This document shows positions 1 through 11,500 of a stretch of 64,000 bases of DNA, one piece after another (positions within the stretch are counted from its first letter, which is position 1; the number at the start of each line of letters is the position of its first letter). The translations under genes were made by a program, and so were the position numbers. Origin of the DNA: Phocoena phocoena (Eukaryota > Chordata > Mammalia > Artiodactyla > Phocoenidae); assembly GCF_963924675.1 (NCBI RefSeq), contig NC_089221.1, positions 88,330,998-88,394,997 of the forward strand, in the 5' to 3' direction. Under the pieces are notes generated by a model. That model had not been told where the DNA came from. It worked only from the letters and a program-made list of their open reading frames with translations, and searched no databases.

Positions 1-474
1 CAGAGCAAGAGACTCCCACTTGGGTGGTCATTTGATTTTTGGCAAAGGTGCCAAAGTAATCCAATAGGAAAAAGAAATTTTTGTCAATAAGTCGTACAAT
101 GAATAAAAGGAAATAAGTATCAATAAATTGGATATCCATATTGAAAAAAGTGAACTTTGGCCTCTACCTCACATATACACATACATTAATTCAAGATGGA
201 TAATAGACCTAAACATGAAAGCTAACACCATAAAATTTTAGTAGAAAACATAAAAGAATGTCTTCATGATTTGGGGGTAGGCTAAGGTGTTTTTTGTGTG
301 TGTAATGGGACAAAGAAACACTAACCATAAAAAGTGTTTTGATAAATTAGTCTTCATTAAATGAAAAGCTTCTTTCATCAAAAGACACTACTAAGAAAAT
401 GAATAGGCAAAATGAAGACTGGGAGAAAATATTTGTAAAATAGATATCCGACAAAAGACTGGTATCCAGGATCT
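1..474 (+). mobile_element. Old L1 fragment, ORF2 3' part
   Basis: The sequence reads as the C-terminal part of L1 ORF2 in sense. It has the 'tttgatttttggcaaaggtgcc' region, the 'gataatagacctaaacatgaaagc' region and the 'gggagaaaatatttg' region in the usual L1 order. Many stops and frameshifts make it non-coding. It continues after the SINE insertion at 880, so the two halves are one element. An old mammalian (L1M-type) age is inferred from the decay. Confidence 0.8.
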
Positions 475-879
475 AAAGAACTTTTACAACTCAGGGACTT
501 CCCTGGTGGCACAGTGGTTCAGAATCTGCCTGCCAATGCAGGGGACATAGGTTCGATCCCTGGTCTGGGAAGATCCCTCATGCTGGGGAGCAACTAAGCC
601 CGTGTGCCACAACTACTGAGCCTACGTTCTAGAACCCGTGCGCCACAACGACTGAGTCCACGTGCCACAACTGCTGAAGCCCGTGTGCCTAGAGCCCGTG
701 CTCCGCAACGAGAGAAGCCACCACAATGAGAAGCCCGCACACTGCAACAGAGTAGCCTCCACTCGACACAACTAAAGAAAGCCTGCGCACAGCAACGAAG
801 ACCCAACGCAACCAGAACTAAGTAAATAAGTAAATAAGAGCAATCATTAAAAAAAAAATAAAGAACTTTTACAACTCAG
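475..879 (+). mobile_element. CHR-type tRNA-derived SINE, long form, with target duplication
   Basis: The SINE body runs about 495-858. It has the 'cttccctggtggcacagtgg' head, a B-box-like 'ggttcgatccc', internal 'acaactactgagcc' repeats and an A-rich tail. A perfect 20-bp target duplication (aaagaacttttacaactcag) lies at 475-494 and 860-879. It split the old L1, so it is younger than that element. The long form keeps the 3' part ending in 'aacgaagacccaacgcaacc'. Confidence 0.95.
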
Positions 880-1990
880 TAATATAAAGTCAAATAACTC
901 AGAAATAAAGGGGGCAAAAGATTTGAAGATGCTTTCCAAGAGAAGATGTATGAATGGACAAGTATACAAGAAGATGTTTAACAACATTAGTCGTCAGGGA
1001 AATGTAAATTAAAACTACAATGAATACCAGTATGTATCCACGAGGAAGGCTAAAATAAAAAAAAAACTGACAACATCGAAATTTGATGAGGATGTAGAGT
1101 GATTAAAACTTGAAAATATTATTGGTAGGAGTGAAAAGTAGTACAATCTAAAGTTAGTACAATCTACTTTATGACCCAGAAACTCTACTCCTAGGTATTT
1201 ATCCAGGATAAATTAAAACATGTGTCTACAAAGGCTTGTACAATAATGTTCATAGCAGATTTATTCATTATAGCTAAAAACTAAAGATAGTCCATCAACA
1301 GGATAATGTAGAAACAAATTCTGCTCTATTAATGCAATGGAATACTGCGATAAAACGGGGAAAAGCCATACTGATTACAGACAACAATATGAACAAATCT
1401 CAAAAACAATACCGAGGGGGAAAAGGAAATTTTAGAACAGGCAAAAGTAATTTACGGCAGAAAATGTCAGAACTGTGGTGCCTGAGGGGGGCGAATAATT
1501 GACTGGGAAGGAGCCATGTGGGAGCTTTCTGGAGTGTTGGTGATGTTCTATATAGGGGTTTGGGTTATACAAGTGTCAAAACTCATGGAATGTTTCTTTA
1601 AGATTTGTGCATTTCATTACATATAAATTTTACCTCAAATAAAAACAAGACCATAAACAAATATTGAACCCTAATTAATAATATGCATACTGAAATGCTT
1701 GGGGGAAAGTGTACTGACATTTGAACTGGCTTTGAAATGCCTCAAAAAATAAGATGGATCAATAGATGCATTGAAGGATGGATAGATGGACTGTTAGGTG
1801 ATATGTGATAAATCATGTGATTGATATGTGATGAAATAGGTATAGTAAAATGTTAATGGCACAGTCTAGGTGGAGGGTATGTGGGTGTTCCCTGTAAAAT
1901 TCTCTCAACTCTTCTGGATTTTTGAGCAGTTTTGTAATAAAATGTTAGAAAAAGAAGTTAAGGTTGAATGGGTAGTTGATGGGTTGATCT
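880..1990 (+). mobile_element. Old L1 continuation and 3' UTR
   Basis: After the SINE the sequence continues with L1 ORF2 C-terminal homology ('aacaacattagtcgtcagggaaatg', 'catagcagatttattcatta'). A 3'-UTR-like stretch follows, with 'atggcacagtctaggtggaggg' and 'gtaataaaatgttagaaaaag'. The second part resembles old L1M 3' ends and could be a second L1 tail joined at about 1660. No reading frame is open. Confidence 0.7.
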
Positions 1991-2029
1991 GGGTCTGACC
2001 AAGACCCAGATGAGTGAGTCTGGTCCTCT

Positions 2030-2905
2030 CCTGTGGAGTATAGAATAGAAGAGCCAGGAAGGTTTTAAGCAGGGCAGTGCTATTATCCGATTTACATTTC
2101 AGAATGACCTCTCTGCCTGAAGTATACAGGGTGAATTGTAGGCAGAGGGAGAGGAACTAACCGCAGTCTAGGAGACCAGATAGGAAACTATTCCAGTTGC
2201 ACATGTGAGATATTTAACAGGGTGAGGTCTATAGAATTACAGTAGGCGATAGTTAGGTAATGGGGGAGAGGGCCAGGAAGGAGTCCAAAAGGGCACCCAG
2301 GTTTCTGGCATTGTTCACAGAAAGAATGGCCTGACAACCTCTGGAGGAAATGGAGATGAAGCAAATGAGGGGTTGAAGGTGGTGGGTGAGAAAAGGTATT
2401 TCATTCCATATCAGACATGCTGAATTTGAGGTTCTCTGTGGTTCTCTGAGATGAAGATGTCCAGGTGGCATTAGTAATAAGGGTCTGGAGCTCAGAGAAG
2501 AAGTCTAGGTTGGAGATATGGATTTTGAAATCATCAGCTAAATGATGGCAGTTGAAGCCATGCCAATGGATGAGATGGTCCAGGGGGAGAACATAAATGA
2601 AAGAGCCCTGGGGTTACTCACTCTTTAGGGTTTGGCTGAGGAAAAGGAGGCGGGCAGGGAAGGCCAAGGAGGAACAATGTAGAGCGATGTTTGTGGATCT
2701 CAAAAGGACTAAGGGCAAAATTCATAGAGAGGAGGGTACACATAACTCTGTTCGGGCTTTTGGAGTGGGAAGAAGAGGACGCAGCAAAGTTTTCACAAAG
2801 GAAATACCGGTGGGACAAGACTTTAAAGGGTGAATAGGAGTTTTCCATGTGAACAAGGGAGGTAAAAGAAAGGCAAAAGGAACAAAACGATAGGCCAGAA
2901 GTTTC
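2030..2905 (-). mobile_element. Antisense LINE L2 fragment (ORF2 C-terminal part)
   Basis: Read on the minus strand, 2253-2471 gives peptide pieces such as NNARNLGALLDSFLALSPIT. These match the L2 reverse transcriptase C-terminal region (NLGVILDSSL-like). The plus strand shows the reversed L2 landmark around 2070-2200. Frames are broken throughout, so this is a relic. Similar antisense L2 pieces lie near 42.8-43.5 kb and 58.1-58.9 kb. Confidence 0.7.
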
Positions 2906-2938
2906 AAGGAGTATTTAGGGAATTTCAGGCCATGTTTT

Positions 2939-2980
2939 GTGGGGGTTTTTTTTGTTTTGTTTTGTTTTGTTTTTTGACCC
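2939..2980. repeat. T-rich simple repeat (ttttg)n
   Basis: A T-run is followed by several 'gtttt' units. It may be the decayed A-tail of an antisense retroelement. No target duplication was found. Confidence 0.75.
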
Positions 2981-3088
2981 TAGGTTGGGGGTTACAGTTT
3001 GGCTTTTTCACCAAATATCAGCCTGTTGGAATACAGTGTTGGGTTAGGGAAGGACGATTTCTGTACTTCTCCCTGATATAAACTACTA

Positions 3089-3267
3089 GTTTTCAACAGT
3101 AGTGCACACCAGCATCCCCTGGACAGCTTGTTAAAACAGATTGCTGGGCTCCACCCCCAGAGTTTCTGATGCAGTAGGTATGGGTGGGCCTGATAATTTG
3201 AATTTCTAATAAGATCCCAGGTGATGTCAATGCTGCTGCTCCAGAGACCACACTTCGAGAACCACTG
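3089..3267 (+). mobile_element. MER5-type hAT non-autonomous element
   Basis: The order 'catcccctgg', 'cttgttaaaacagattgctggg', 'agagtttctgatgcagtagg', 'ggtgatgtcaatgctgctg' and 'cgagaaccactga' matches the MER5A pattern. The ends are the usual imperfect inverted repeats. It has no coding capacity and would have been moved by an hAT transposase. A second copy lies at 50122-50302 and a worn one near 60.8 kb. Confidence 0.85.
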
Positions 3268-4740
3268 AGAATGCAGAGAAGAGGTGCCACACTACCCCCC
3301 AGAATCAGCTTCTAAGGGCAGGCTTTCCCTGTCAGAGGGGACTGGTTATATTGGGAATAAGGGACTGTTCACATCACACAGTCTTCACATCTTTCTCACT
3401 TTCTTGGTAGACAGCTCCTTCCTGTTTAATCTTCAACTTCTAAAAATTTTGGAAAATTTCAAGGCTGGGTTCTTTTCAACAAAGCAGACGCATGCTCGTT
3501 TGAGTGCCAGGGCCTCCTCTGTCCACTCACCCTGGTGACACACAAAAAAGAAAATGACTGCCGTGCCTCTCTCCCCAGTCTTGGCTGCCTTGTGGAACTG
3601 ATTTACATCAGTTCATCATTTTCCCCTCCTAAGCCAGCCCAGTTATTACTGGAAGATAAAATAAGCAAGCATAAACGATGATAATGTATCAAATTCCCCA
3701 CAATAGCTCCTGGTCTGGTGGTGACCCTAGTGACACCACAGCCTCTCCTAGAAACTGGTGACACTTTTTCATGTAAAATTTACCTCTTCTACAGTTCTGC
3801 GACATTTCGACAACACAATCTAATGCAACATCCCCAAATTAATCAGGAATTGTAGTCCCTCCACACCCTCCCCTCCCAGATTGTAGGGTTTTATGGCATT
3901 TGAATTTAGGCTGCCTATTACTTTGTGAGAATGAGCTGCTTTTAACTCTCCTCCTTCCCCCCGAACCTTGAGATTACGGGGGTCTTGTGTATATCTCTGT
4001 GCCACCATGGTGTAGGAATAGCATAGTTGATATGTCTGCAAGGTGAGCGCCAATTTACTACCCCAAGCCTCCCTGAGATTGGCGGAGAAGAGCTGGGCTG
4101 TTCCTCTGCCCACAAGAGGAACACAAAAGGGATGAGCAGGGATCAGAGGATCAAATTAATCTGTAGCAAGGAGGACATAGCGTGACCTGTGGGGCCCATG
4201 ACAAAGGCCATGGTTAGAGGGAAACTGAGCTTGTTAGATGACTGATCATAATCCAGAGAGGTGTTTACATCAGGTAAGAAAGTTTAAATAGGGAGAATTA
4301 TACACAATGGTAGAGACAGGGCCAAACTAGAATATACTTGCGAGATACTTCAGAGTTTTAGAAGGCATTCAAATCAAACTTAGCCAAAGAAGAGATAAAG
4401 TGATGCAGTTCCAGGAGATGCTAAGGGCGACATTATCACCAAAATACGAGGCTCCTATAGTCTGATCCATTCCTCTACCAAACTAGGTTCAGTTTATGAT
4501 AAAGATATTAAAATGGGGGGAGGGTGTAGGATTCAGAGCATCAAAGAGCCCTTACACAGTGTGTGATCTAATAGAAAAAAAAAATGCAGCTGAGCCTCAA
4601 AACCAGACAATTCAGGGGGATGTGACACTGGATATTTAAAAGTCTGTCATGTGAAAGGGGATGAAACTTGTATGGATGGGTAGATGTTACAGGGAAAAGA
4701 TTTTAGAGTAAGAAATATAATAAGGAATTTTCTGGAAGGT
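3268..4740. other. Single-copy sequence, no gene recognised
   Basis: I see no known repeat and no exon with credible splice sites. Short open frames here, for example 97 codons at 3820-4113 minus, show no recognisable domain. Confidence 0.5.
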
Positions 4741-4990
4741 AGAACAGCTTGAGGAGTTAGGAGCATGGGGTTTGGAGCAAAGCTGCTTAGGTTTGAAGGT
4801 CCTGTAGTAACCTTCTGATTGATTTACCCTCTTGGTACCTCAGTTCTCTAATCAGCACAGTGGCTTTAAGAATAGCATCTTCTAAGAGTATTGTTGGGAG
4901 ATTAAAGAGTTAATAGTTCTAAAATGCTTACACAGTGTCTGGCACATGCCAAGGGTTATAGTTGTTGTTATTCTTGTTACTGATAGAGCT
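4741..4990 (+). mobile_element. MIR SINE (old)
   Basis: The 'gtttggagc...ctgcttaggtttgaa' start, 'cctcagttctct', 'ggagattaaagagttaatag' and 'acagtgtctggcacatgcc' follow the MIR order in sense. Confidence 0.8.
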
Positions 4991-5267
4991 ACCGATGGAA
5001 GAATGGCTTTGAGGGATGGTGTGTACCCTCCGAGTTGTTGTCTGAGCAGAGATGTTCAGGTAGGCAGGAAATCAGAGAGGAAGCAGTGGTAGGAGGGCAA
5101 TGGCACCAGATTGATGGTTTCAGCGATAGGCAGACACGGGACTTCAGAACAACTACAAAGGATTAATTCTCCACCATCTCTATTTCCACTCGCGACAGCA
5201 TCGTGACTACTTCTAAAGGTTGTTTTTTTCTTTAGTAAAAGCATGAGAACTCACTCCCACAAATACT

Positions 5268-5357
5268 TCCACAATTATAATACCTTTAAAACTGTCTATA
5301 GATGATATTTACTCCACAATTATAATATCTTTAAAACTGTCTATAGATGATATTTAC
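5268..5357. repeat. 45-bp tandem duplication, two copies
   Basis: The unit at 5268-5312 is repeated directly at 5313-5357 with one difference (acct versus atct). The unit begins 'tccacaattataata' and ends 'gatgatatttac'. The near-identity suggests a recent local duplication. Surrounding DNA shows no recognised repeat. Confidence 0.95.
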
Positions 5358-5424
5358 ATTTTCACAAACTAATAAAAGTCAGTCTTGAGAAAAAGTGAGC
5401 ATTTTGAATCAGGTAAGATGCAGG

Positions 5425-5590
5425 GACATTCCTTCATCCTTTCATTCAATATTTACCAAGTAATTCATACGTCGGGCACTGTGCTAGCATCGGGGATACA
5501 TATATTAGTAGTGATAAGCTACATTCCCTTGCCTTAAAGGAGTTTACGATTTAGTCACATGGGTCAGAAATAAGATACAGGAGGTTAAGA
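5425..5590 (-). mobile_element. L2 3'-end fragment, antisense
   Basis: The sequence 'tttcattcaatatttaccaag', 'gggcactgtgctagcatcggggata' and 'ccttgccttaaaggagtttac' follows the antisense L2 3'-UTR order. The same landmarks directly precede the antisense L2 body at 42.8 kb. Confidence 0.65.
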
Positions 5591-5747
5591 ACCACTATGT
5601 GAAATAAACCTAAGAGAAGCCTTTCAATACTGAGCGCGGGTCTACAAATCTACAATTCTTGCCCCAGTAAGTAGCAGCAGCAACAGTCCCGTGGACAAAT
5701 TTAGTACAGAGAACAGATAAAAACCAAAGCCAAAACCCAAAATCCCA

Positions 5748-5773
5748 ACACACACACACACACACACACACAC
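5748..5773. repeat. CA microsatellite
   Basis: About 13 uninterrupted CA units. Likely length-polymorphic. Confidence 0.95.
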
Positions 5774-8250
5774 CCTGCCGCCCAACCCACAGACAGCAGC
5801 CTAGAATCCGCCTTGAGGCTGTATAAGCATGTTGAGTTAAAGGCACTGAGGGTCACTTTGCTTTTGAGAAGTAAAGCATAAGGGCAAGAAAGAGCAATCC
5901 CTTTGTGATGAAGCAGAGAAATGACTTCTTCAGAAAGAAAACAGAAATTCTCTAAAGTAAAATATAATCTAAAAAATAAAAATCCACCTGGCTATAGCCA
6001 TTGAGGTGTTAAATACATACATTAAATTCCAGTGGGATGGGGTAGATAAATATACAGTACAAAAGAGAGATTGCTGAGAACCTTTATGAAAACTACATAT
6101 TGTAGTTTAGAAGCTGGATGAAAAAATCTGTTGCTAAAGATAAATTTAACAAAGAATAGAGAATTTAAGACATGCAGTTTCAACAAAAGAAGTTTAAGGT
6201 AAAACAAAAATTTCTCCTGCAATCACTTTTAGCAAAATGTTGATGGAGACTAAAGTCTCTTCCAGGAAGTCATTACGTAGCACTTAAGACATGTAAGTGT
6301 TTCAACTCTCCAAAGCCAGATGGTATTCATTGTGGGGTCCCAGGAGGACTCACATGTGAATGGCCACGGTATTGGTCAGAACGTAAAATACAGCCTCAAT
6401 GTTACATACTTACCTAAACATCAGGCTCCACTGGGATTTTTGTCTTGAATAAAGGTTTGAGAATTGGGTCCCATCATCTATTAGTGCAGAGGAATTATTT
6501 CTGGAAATTAGAAGGGTGTTTTGTCCTCCAGAGATACAAGAAATTTAAAAACTCTGAACGTCTTGAATTCTAAAACACTTTCTTCAAAGATTAATTGAAT
6601 CACTATGCTGTTATAATCATGATATATTCTGAAGTAAAAAATAAAATCAATATTCAATTTAAATTCTTTCTGGGGAAGGAAAACAAAATGGGGAGAAAAA
6701 TAATCCAACATTAATTTCTAAAAGTGATTTATATTTTTCTGTTTTTTTCCCCAAATTTTGTCTCTTGAATATGTATCATTTCCATAATCAGGAAAGATGG
6801 TTGAAACAAAGAACTATAATATACCAATATTAAGACACTTCTTAAAATATTTATCTTAAAGAGTGCAATTAATTCTGGTAGCTCCACTCAAAAAGATTTA
6901 GGATAGCCAAGCATAATAAGAGTTAAGGTGACCACTCTGGATTAAGACTCCAAATAGAGAGTGCAAGATGGATGGTCCAATACATGGTATGAAATTGAAC
7001 AGTCTAACATTATTTTATTCTAGAATACAGAAAAATTATTAGAGACTTTGTTGAGCTATTTAAGCCCTCAGTGTAATCTGAGCAACTCCCCATTTTAACC
7101 TATGTGCTAAGGAGAAAAGAGGGATGCTGTACGAAATTAATAACCAGGAGAATTAGTAAAAATATGAATTAAGTTTTCACTCTATATAGAGCTAAAGTAT
7201 AGAATATTGTGTCAAAGATTATAGTGGGAAAATCATGGAGGTATATATTTTACAATCATTAGTTATATTTGTCTCCACAAGTATAAAAATATTATTCTAT
7301 CAAGTAGGTAATATAAAGCTATCAAAAGCAATAGGACATCAGTTGATTACCTACAAAAGAGATTACATTTATTTCCCTTGCTCAGTAGTATCACACATAC
7401 CCATTGGTTATTGTACTATGGGGTCAAGGGCCAGCTTATTTTAGTATTAGCAGATGTTAGCTACTAATGAAACAGGACACCTGGTGAGGGGGACCAAATA
7501 TTTGATCATTTATGGGAGATCTTTATTTCTCTTGCAAGATTTTTCTTTAAGAGAAGCTCTTGGTCCTTAGGAAGACTAGTATGTTTCCCAGGGAACTGAA
7601 AGCTCTGTGTAGAATAACCTCTATTATGCATGAGATACCATCTGTCTCTGGGTCAAAGAGATGATATACTGTGTTGCAGGACACTGGTTCCTTTTTGCTC
7701 CCATTAGATTAAGTCAGACACTTGGCTTCAAGGGACCGTCTGCACCAGTCCCATACCGCGAAGTTTACCCATGGCCTAATGTCAATCAACAGTCTGGAGG
7801 GCAGAAGCTCTTCCTATGTAGCAACAATACTTCATTTTAACTGACAGCTGACATCCTCCTTAATAGCAATTAGCACATTGAAAACTCCCAACAATTAACC
7901 TTGGCGGGAAAATAAATAATTACGATTAACGTCTTTACCAGGGTCAAAGACTATCATTTCATTATGCTCATACCCTCGTTAGTACATAGATTTTCTATTA
8001 ATTTGCTGATCATGTATGGACTTCAGTCTCAGTGTACGTATTTAAAATTTGTAGAGGTTGATCCTATAAAAACACTATCCTGTGAACGCTTTAATAGAGT
8101 TAAAATGCCTAAGCAGCCCTGCCGATACAATTCTTCCTTTGCATATCTGACTTCTAAAAAGCACACATTCTCTTTGTAGTGTTCAAGCAAGTAGCCTTGA
8201 GCTAGAAGCAAGAGTGAAGGTCAAATAAGAGAGGAAATCTTAACTAAATC
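5774..8250. other. Single-copy AT-rich sequence, no gene recognised
   Basis: No confident repeat or exon was seen. The longest open frames are about 70 codons, as expected by chance in AT-rich DNA. Confidence 0.5.
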
Positions 8251-8574
8251 AGATACATTTCATTTTTTTTTTAAATTTATTTATTTATTTATTTTTGGCT
8301 GTGTTGGGTCTTCGTTTCTGTGCGAGGGCTTTCTCTAGTTGCAGCGAGTGGGGGCCACTCCTCATCACGGTGCGCAGGCCTCTCACTGTCATGGCCTCTC
8401 CTGTTGCGGAGCACAGGCTCCAGACGTGCAGGCTCAGTAGTTGTGGCTCACAGGCCCAGCTGCTCCGCGGCACGCGGGATCTTCCCAGACCAGGGCTCGA
8501 ACCCGTGTCCCCTGCATCGGCAGGCAGACTCCCAACCACTGCGCCACCAGGGAAGCCCAGATACATTTCATTTT
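8251..8574 (-). mobile_element. CHR-type SINE, intermediate form, antisense
   Basis: Read on the minus strand it has the standard head, a B-box-like motif and the short-form landmark 'gagaggcctgcgcacc'. It also keeps the 3' part of the long form ('cgctgcaactagagaaagcc') and a (taaa)n tail. A perfect 16-bp target duplication (agatacatttcatttt) lies at 8251-8266 and 8559-8574. Overlapping short open frames on both strands come from the SINE and are not genes. Confidence 0.95.
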
Positions 8575-11500
8575 GCACAAGAATTTTCTATCAGTTACCT
8601 CTATCAAAAATCAGCCTATCTTTCCAGTTTACTTTTTACCAGGAGTAAAAATTAGTTTGCAAATTGTAAATGTAGGGGGGAGAGATAATTTAGCACACTG
8701 TTTTATCACTGTCAACCCAGTGGTTTTCATAACTGAATCCCACATATTCTGAGAACGTCATTACTGCCTTGCAGTGTTTATAAAGCGGAGTGGAACAAGC
8801 CCATCTCCACCAAAGGTCAGAGAGAGAAACCGAATGACCCAAGGAAGGACAGAGTGTGACCTGTTTGTGACTAAACTCTGAACAAGATCAACTGAGTTAG
8901 TATAGTAGGCAGAATGAGAGTGAAGGAAGATACACACTGGGGGCTCAGCCATATTTCCTGAGGTTTTTCAGCCCCCCTGCCCCTGCACACCCTGATGACG
9001 CCAAGGCTGATAACTGCTCTTTTTAGATCAGGGCATAAATGCTCTTTCCTCAGTATGGTCATTAAAGCCAGGAGAAGGTGAGGATCTTACTTAGTGATGC
9101 CAGGATGTACTTCTGTTTGTTTATTCCTTTCTACTTAAGGACAGAAAGAGGCAAGGGGAGTTTACCCTGGGTTTCAACATCTGTCCACATCCCTACAGAA
9201 ATTTTCAGCAGCTGAAGTCAATCAGTTTCCACAAAGTGCTAAGCAACCGTACCAAGTGCTCCCAACTAACATTACCTCCGGATGAGCATGACCAGGCATA
9301 TCTCAACGTGCTCTGCCAGGCGGTGTTAGTAATGTGAGCAATACGCAGCTCACTTTACTTGCTGACTGGCTTAAAAAGAGAAAATTAAATACATTTCTCA
9401 TAAGGATATTTTGTGGAATTTTTCCACATCATTAAATAAAATGTAGCCCTGGTTTAAAGGCATTTCCTGAGAGAAAACATTTCTTAACCTAAACTAACTG
9501 AACCATGTGAAACAATCTGCCTGTATACACCATAATATTTTTTTCCTGATTACATGTAATGGCTCTCCTATCATCCTGCAAGCTTACCCATATCATCGAA
9601 TGTTTCATGGCCATCCGAAAAAATTGACTGCAAACTTTTTAAAGCTGTTCTAGGGAAATGGGTGGTTATTCAATTTTCTCCTCGTAGTTACAAAAGACTG
9701 GATGGTATCAGAGATGACGTTTCGGAAATAATTAAGCAAAATAACGACTTGCTTTCTTCAGCTAGGTCTGTGTTTCCTTCACAACTTCGGCATAACAAGC
9801 TATAACATTGCTTTCTTATTGCTAGAATAAGGAAGATGAGCTCAAATGTGACAGACAGCAAGAAGCAGATGCTATAAAGAAATACAGAATCAAATGGAAA
9901 GCTTTCTTGTTTGCCATCAGAATGCATATTTTTCACTTTCTTCCCAAGGAAGGACTGCACATCCCTAGTGATGACTTAAATCCATTCACAGTTTGGGTTT
10001 GCAACACCGTTTAATTACTTTAGATCCCCAGTGAGGCAAATTACCACTCCTAACTCAGTCAGTTTTGGTTCCTGCATAGGGACTGAGGTGCTGTACAAGA
10101 TTTGTGTTTCTTTTTATTTTCCATTGGAATAGCCACATGAGATGTTCTGATTTTTCAACAGACCCTCCTGGCCTCTTTGTCTCAGTCAGAAGTTTTCTAT
10201 TAAAAAGAAAGAAAAAAAAATGCTCCTTATAAGAAGATACCACACATCTTCTGTTTAACCCCAGGAGTCCTCTCTCCAATTTGAAAGTCAACATCAGACA
10301 GAGAGGTAACGCTTTTTCGTTTTGTTTCAATCCAAACTCTCACAGTTGTTCAAATTGAATCAAGAAGCAAGAGTTTCAAAATAAGTGGTGAGCTAAAATA
10401 AAACTGGGAGACATTCGTTCTAAAGGTTGTATGGGAGAAGTGCTGAGTACACCCTGAGAGAAAAAGGAGGGGGTAAGGTCTCCATAAAGAGGTTATGGCT
10501 ACACAACAATCCACAAAGCAATGTGTAGGAAGAGAATGTACATACTGCCCCCAGCATAATCCAAGTTGCTGTAATACAGCTTGGTGAAACATTTCAGCAC
10601 TGGGGTTTTTGAAAAAACTCTGTGAGTGAGATGCCTTTAGAAATAAAAACAAAGTTGGGTTCCAAGAATCTTAGCGGTTCTTGTCCCCATCTGGCAACAC
10701 GGACAAATGTGCATGTGTGAGTGCGTGTGTGCCCACCCCACACACACACGTGATAGGACAAGGCTGCTGTGTCTAAAGAGAAACACAGAACAATTTTCTC
10801 TTTGGGATGCTGGATCAAATTCCCAGTCTCCTAACTAGGTTAGGACTTTGTCCCTGCTTTGAGCATTGCCTTGTGGCAGAGAATAACCTCCTGCTCCATT
10901 TCTATTCCCTGCAAAAATAAAACCTTCAAGAAGAAAGAATGTCCTATTGTTGGAGCAGAATTATTCCTCCAGCTTCTCAAAGAGGAGGTATTTTTGGCAT
11001 CTGGGAAGAGATTGTGTCCAGAGGGGCTTCTTAGTTTTACAGCTGGGTCCACTCAAACCAGTCCAACAAGCCAGCATTACATAGAGGAGCCCCGCCAAAC
11101 ACAGGCACTTCAATCACGCTCGATTCACTTGGGTTCTGGTAAATGAAATAAAACCCCAAAGCTTGGCTTTTTATTTTTCTTAGGGCAAAGTCCATTTAGA
11201 ATTGATATAATCGCTTGCTATGGTTACATATGCCACATTTATTTTTAAATAGCTCCACATCCCAAGGGCTCCTGATTTCCATCCACACGGCAGGTAGAAA
11301 GGCTGCAGGAAAATAATTTTCAACACAGTCTACATTTTACCAGGTTCCAAAAAAGCACATCTGGAGATGCACACCTAAGTTGGTGAGAAGCTGGGCTGCC
11401 TGGTAAATATGCCCTGCATTTTGGGTCCTGCTAAAGGATGCCCAGCCAAAGACGTGGCTGGGGATGAAATCCATCCCATAATCTGCTAGCCAAGCTGAAC

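Noticed and set aside
541..560. tRNA gene
   Set aside because: The B-box-like ggttcgatccc belongs to the tRNA-derived head of a SINE. No complete cloverleaf was found.
8285..8752. Four overlapping frames of about 100 codons
   Set aside because: They are translations of a CHR SINE; similar peptides recur at 29.3, 35.1, 43.8, 45.8 and 62.9 kb.
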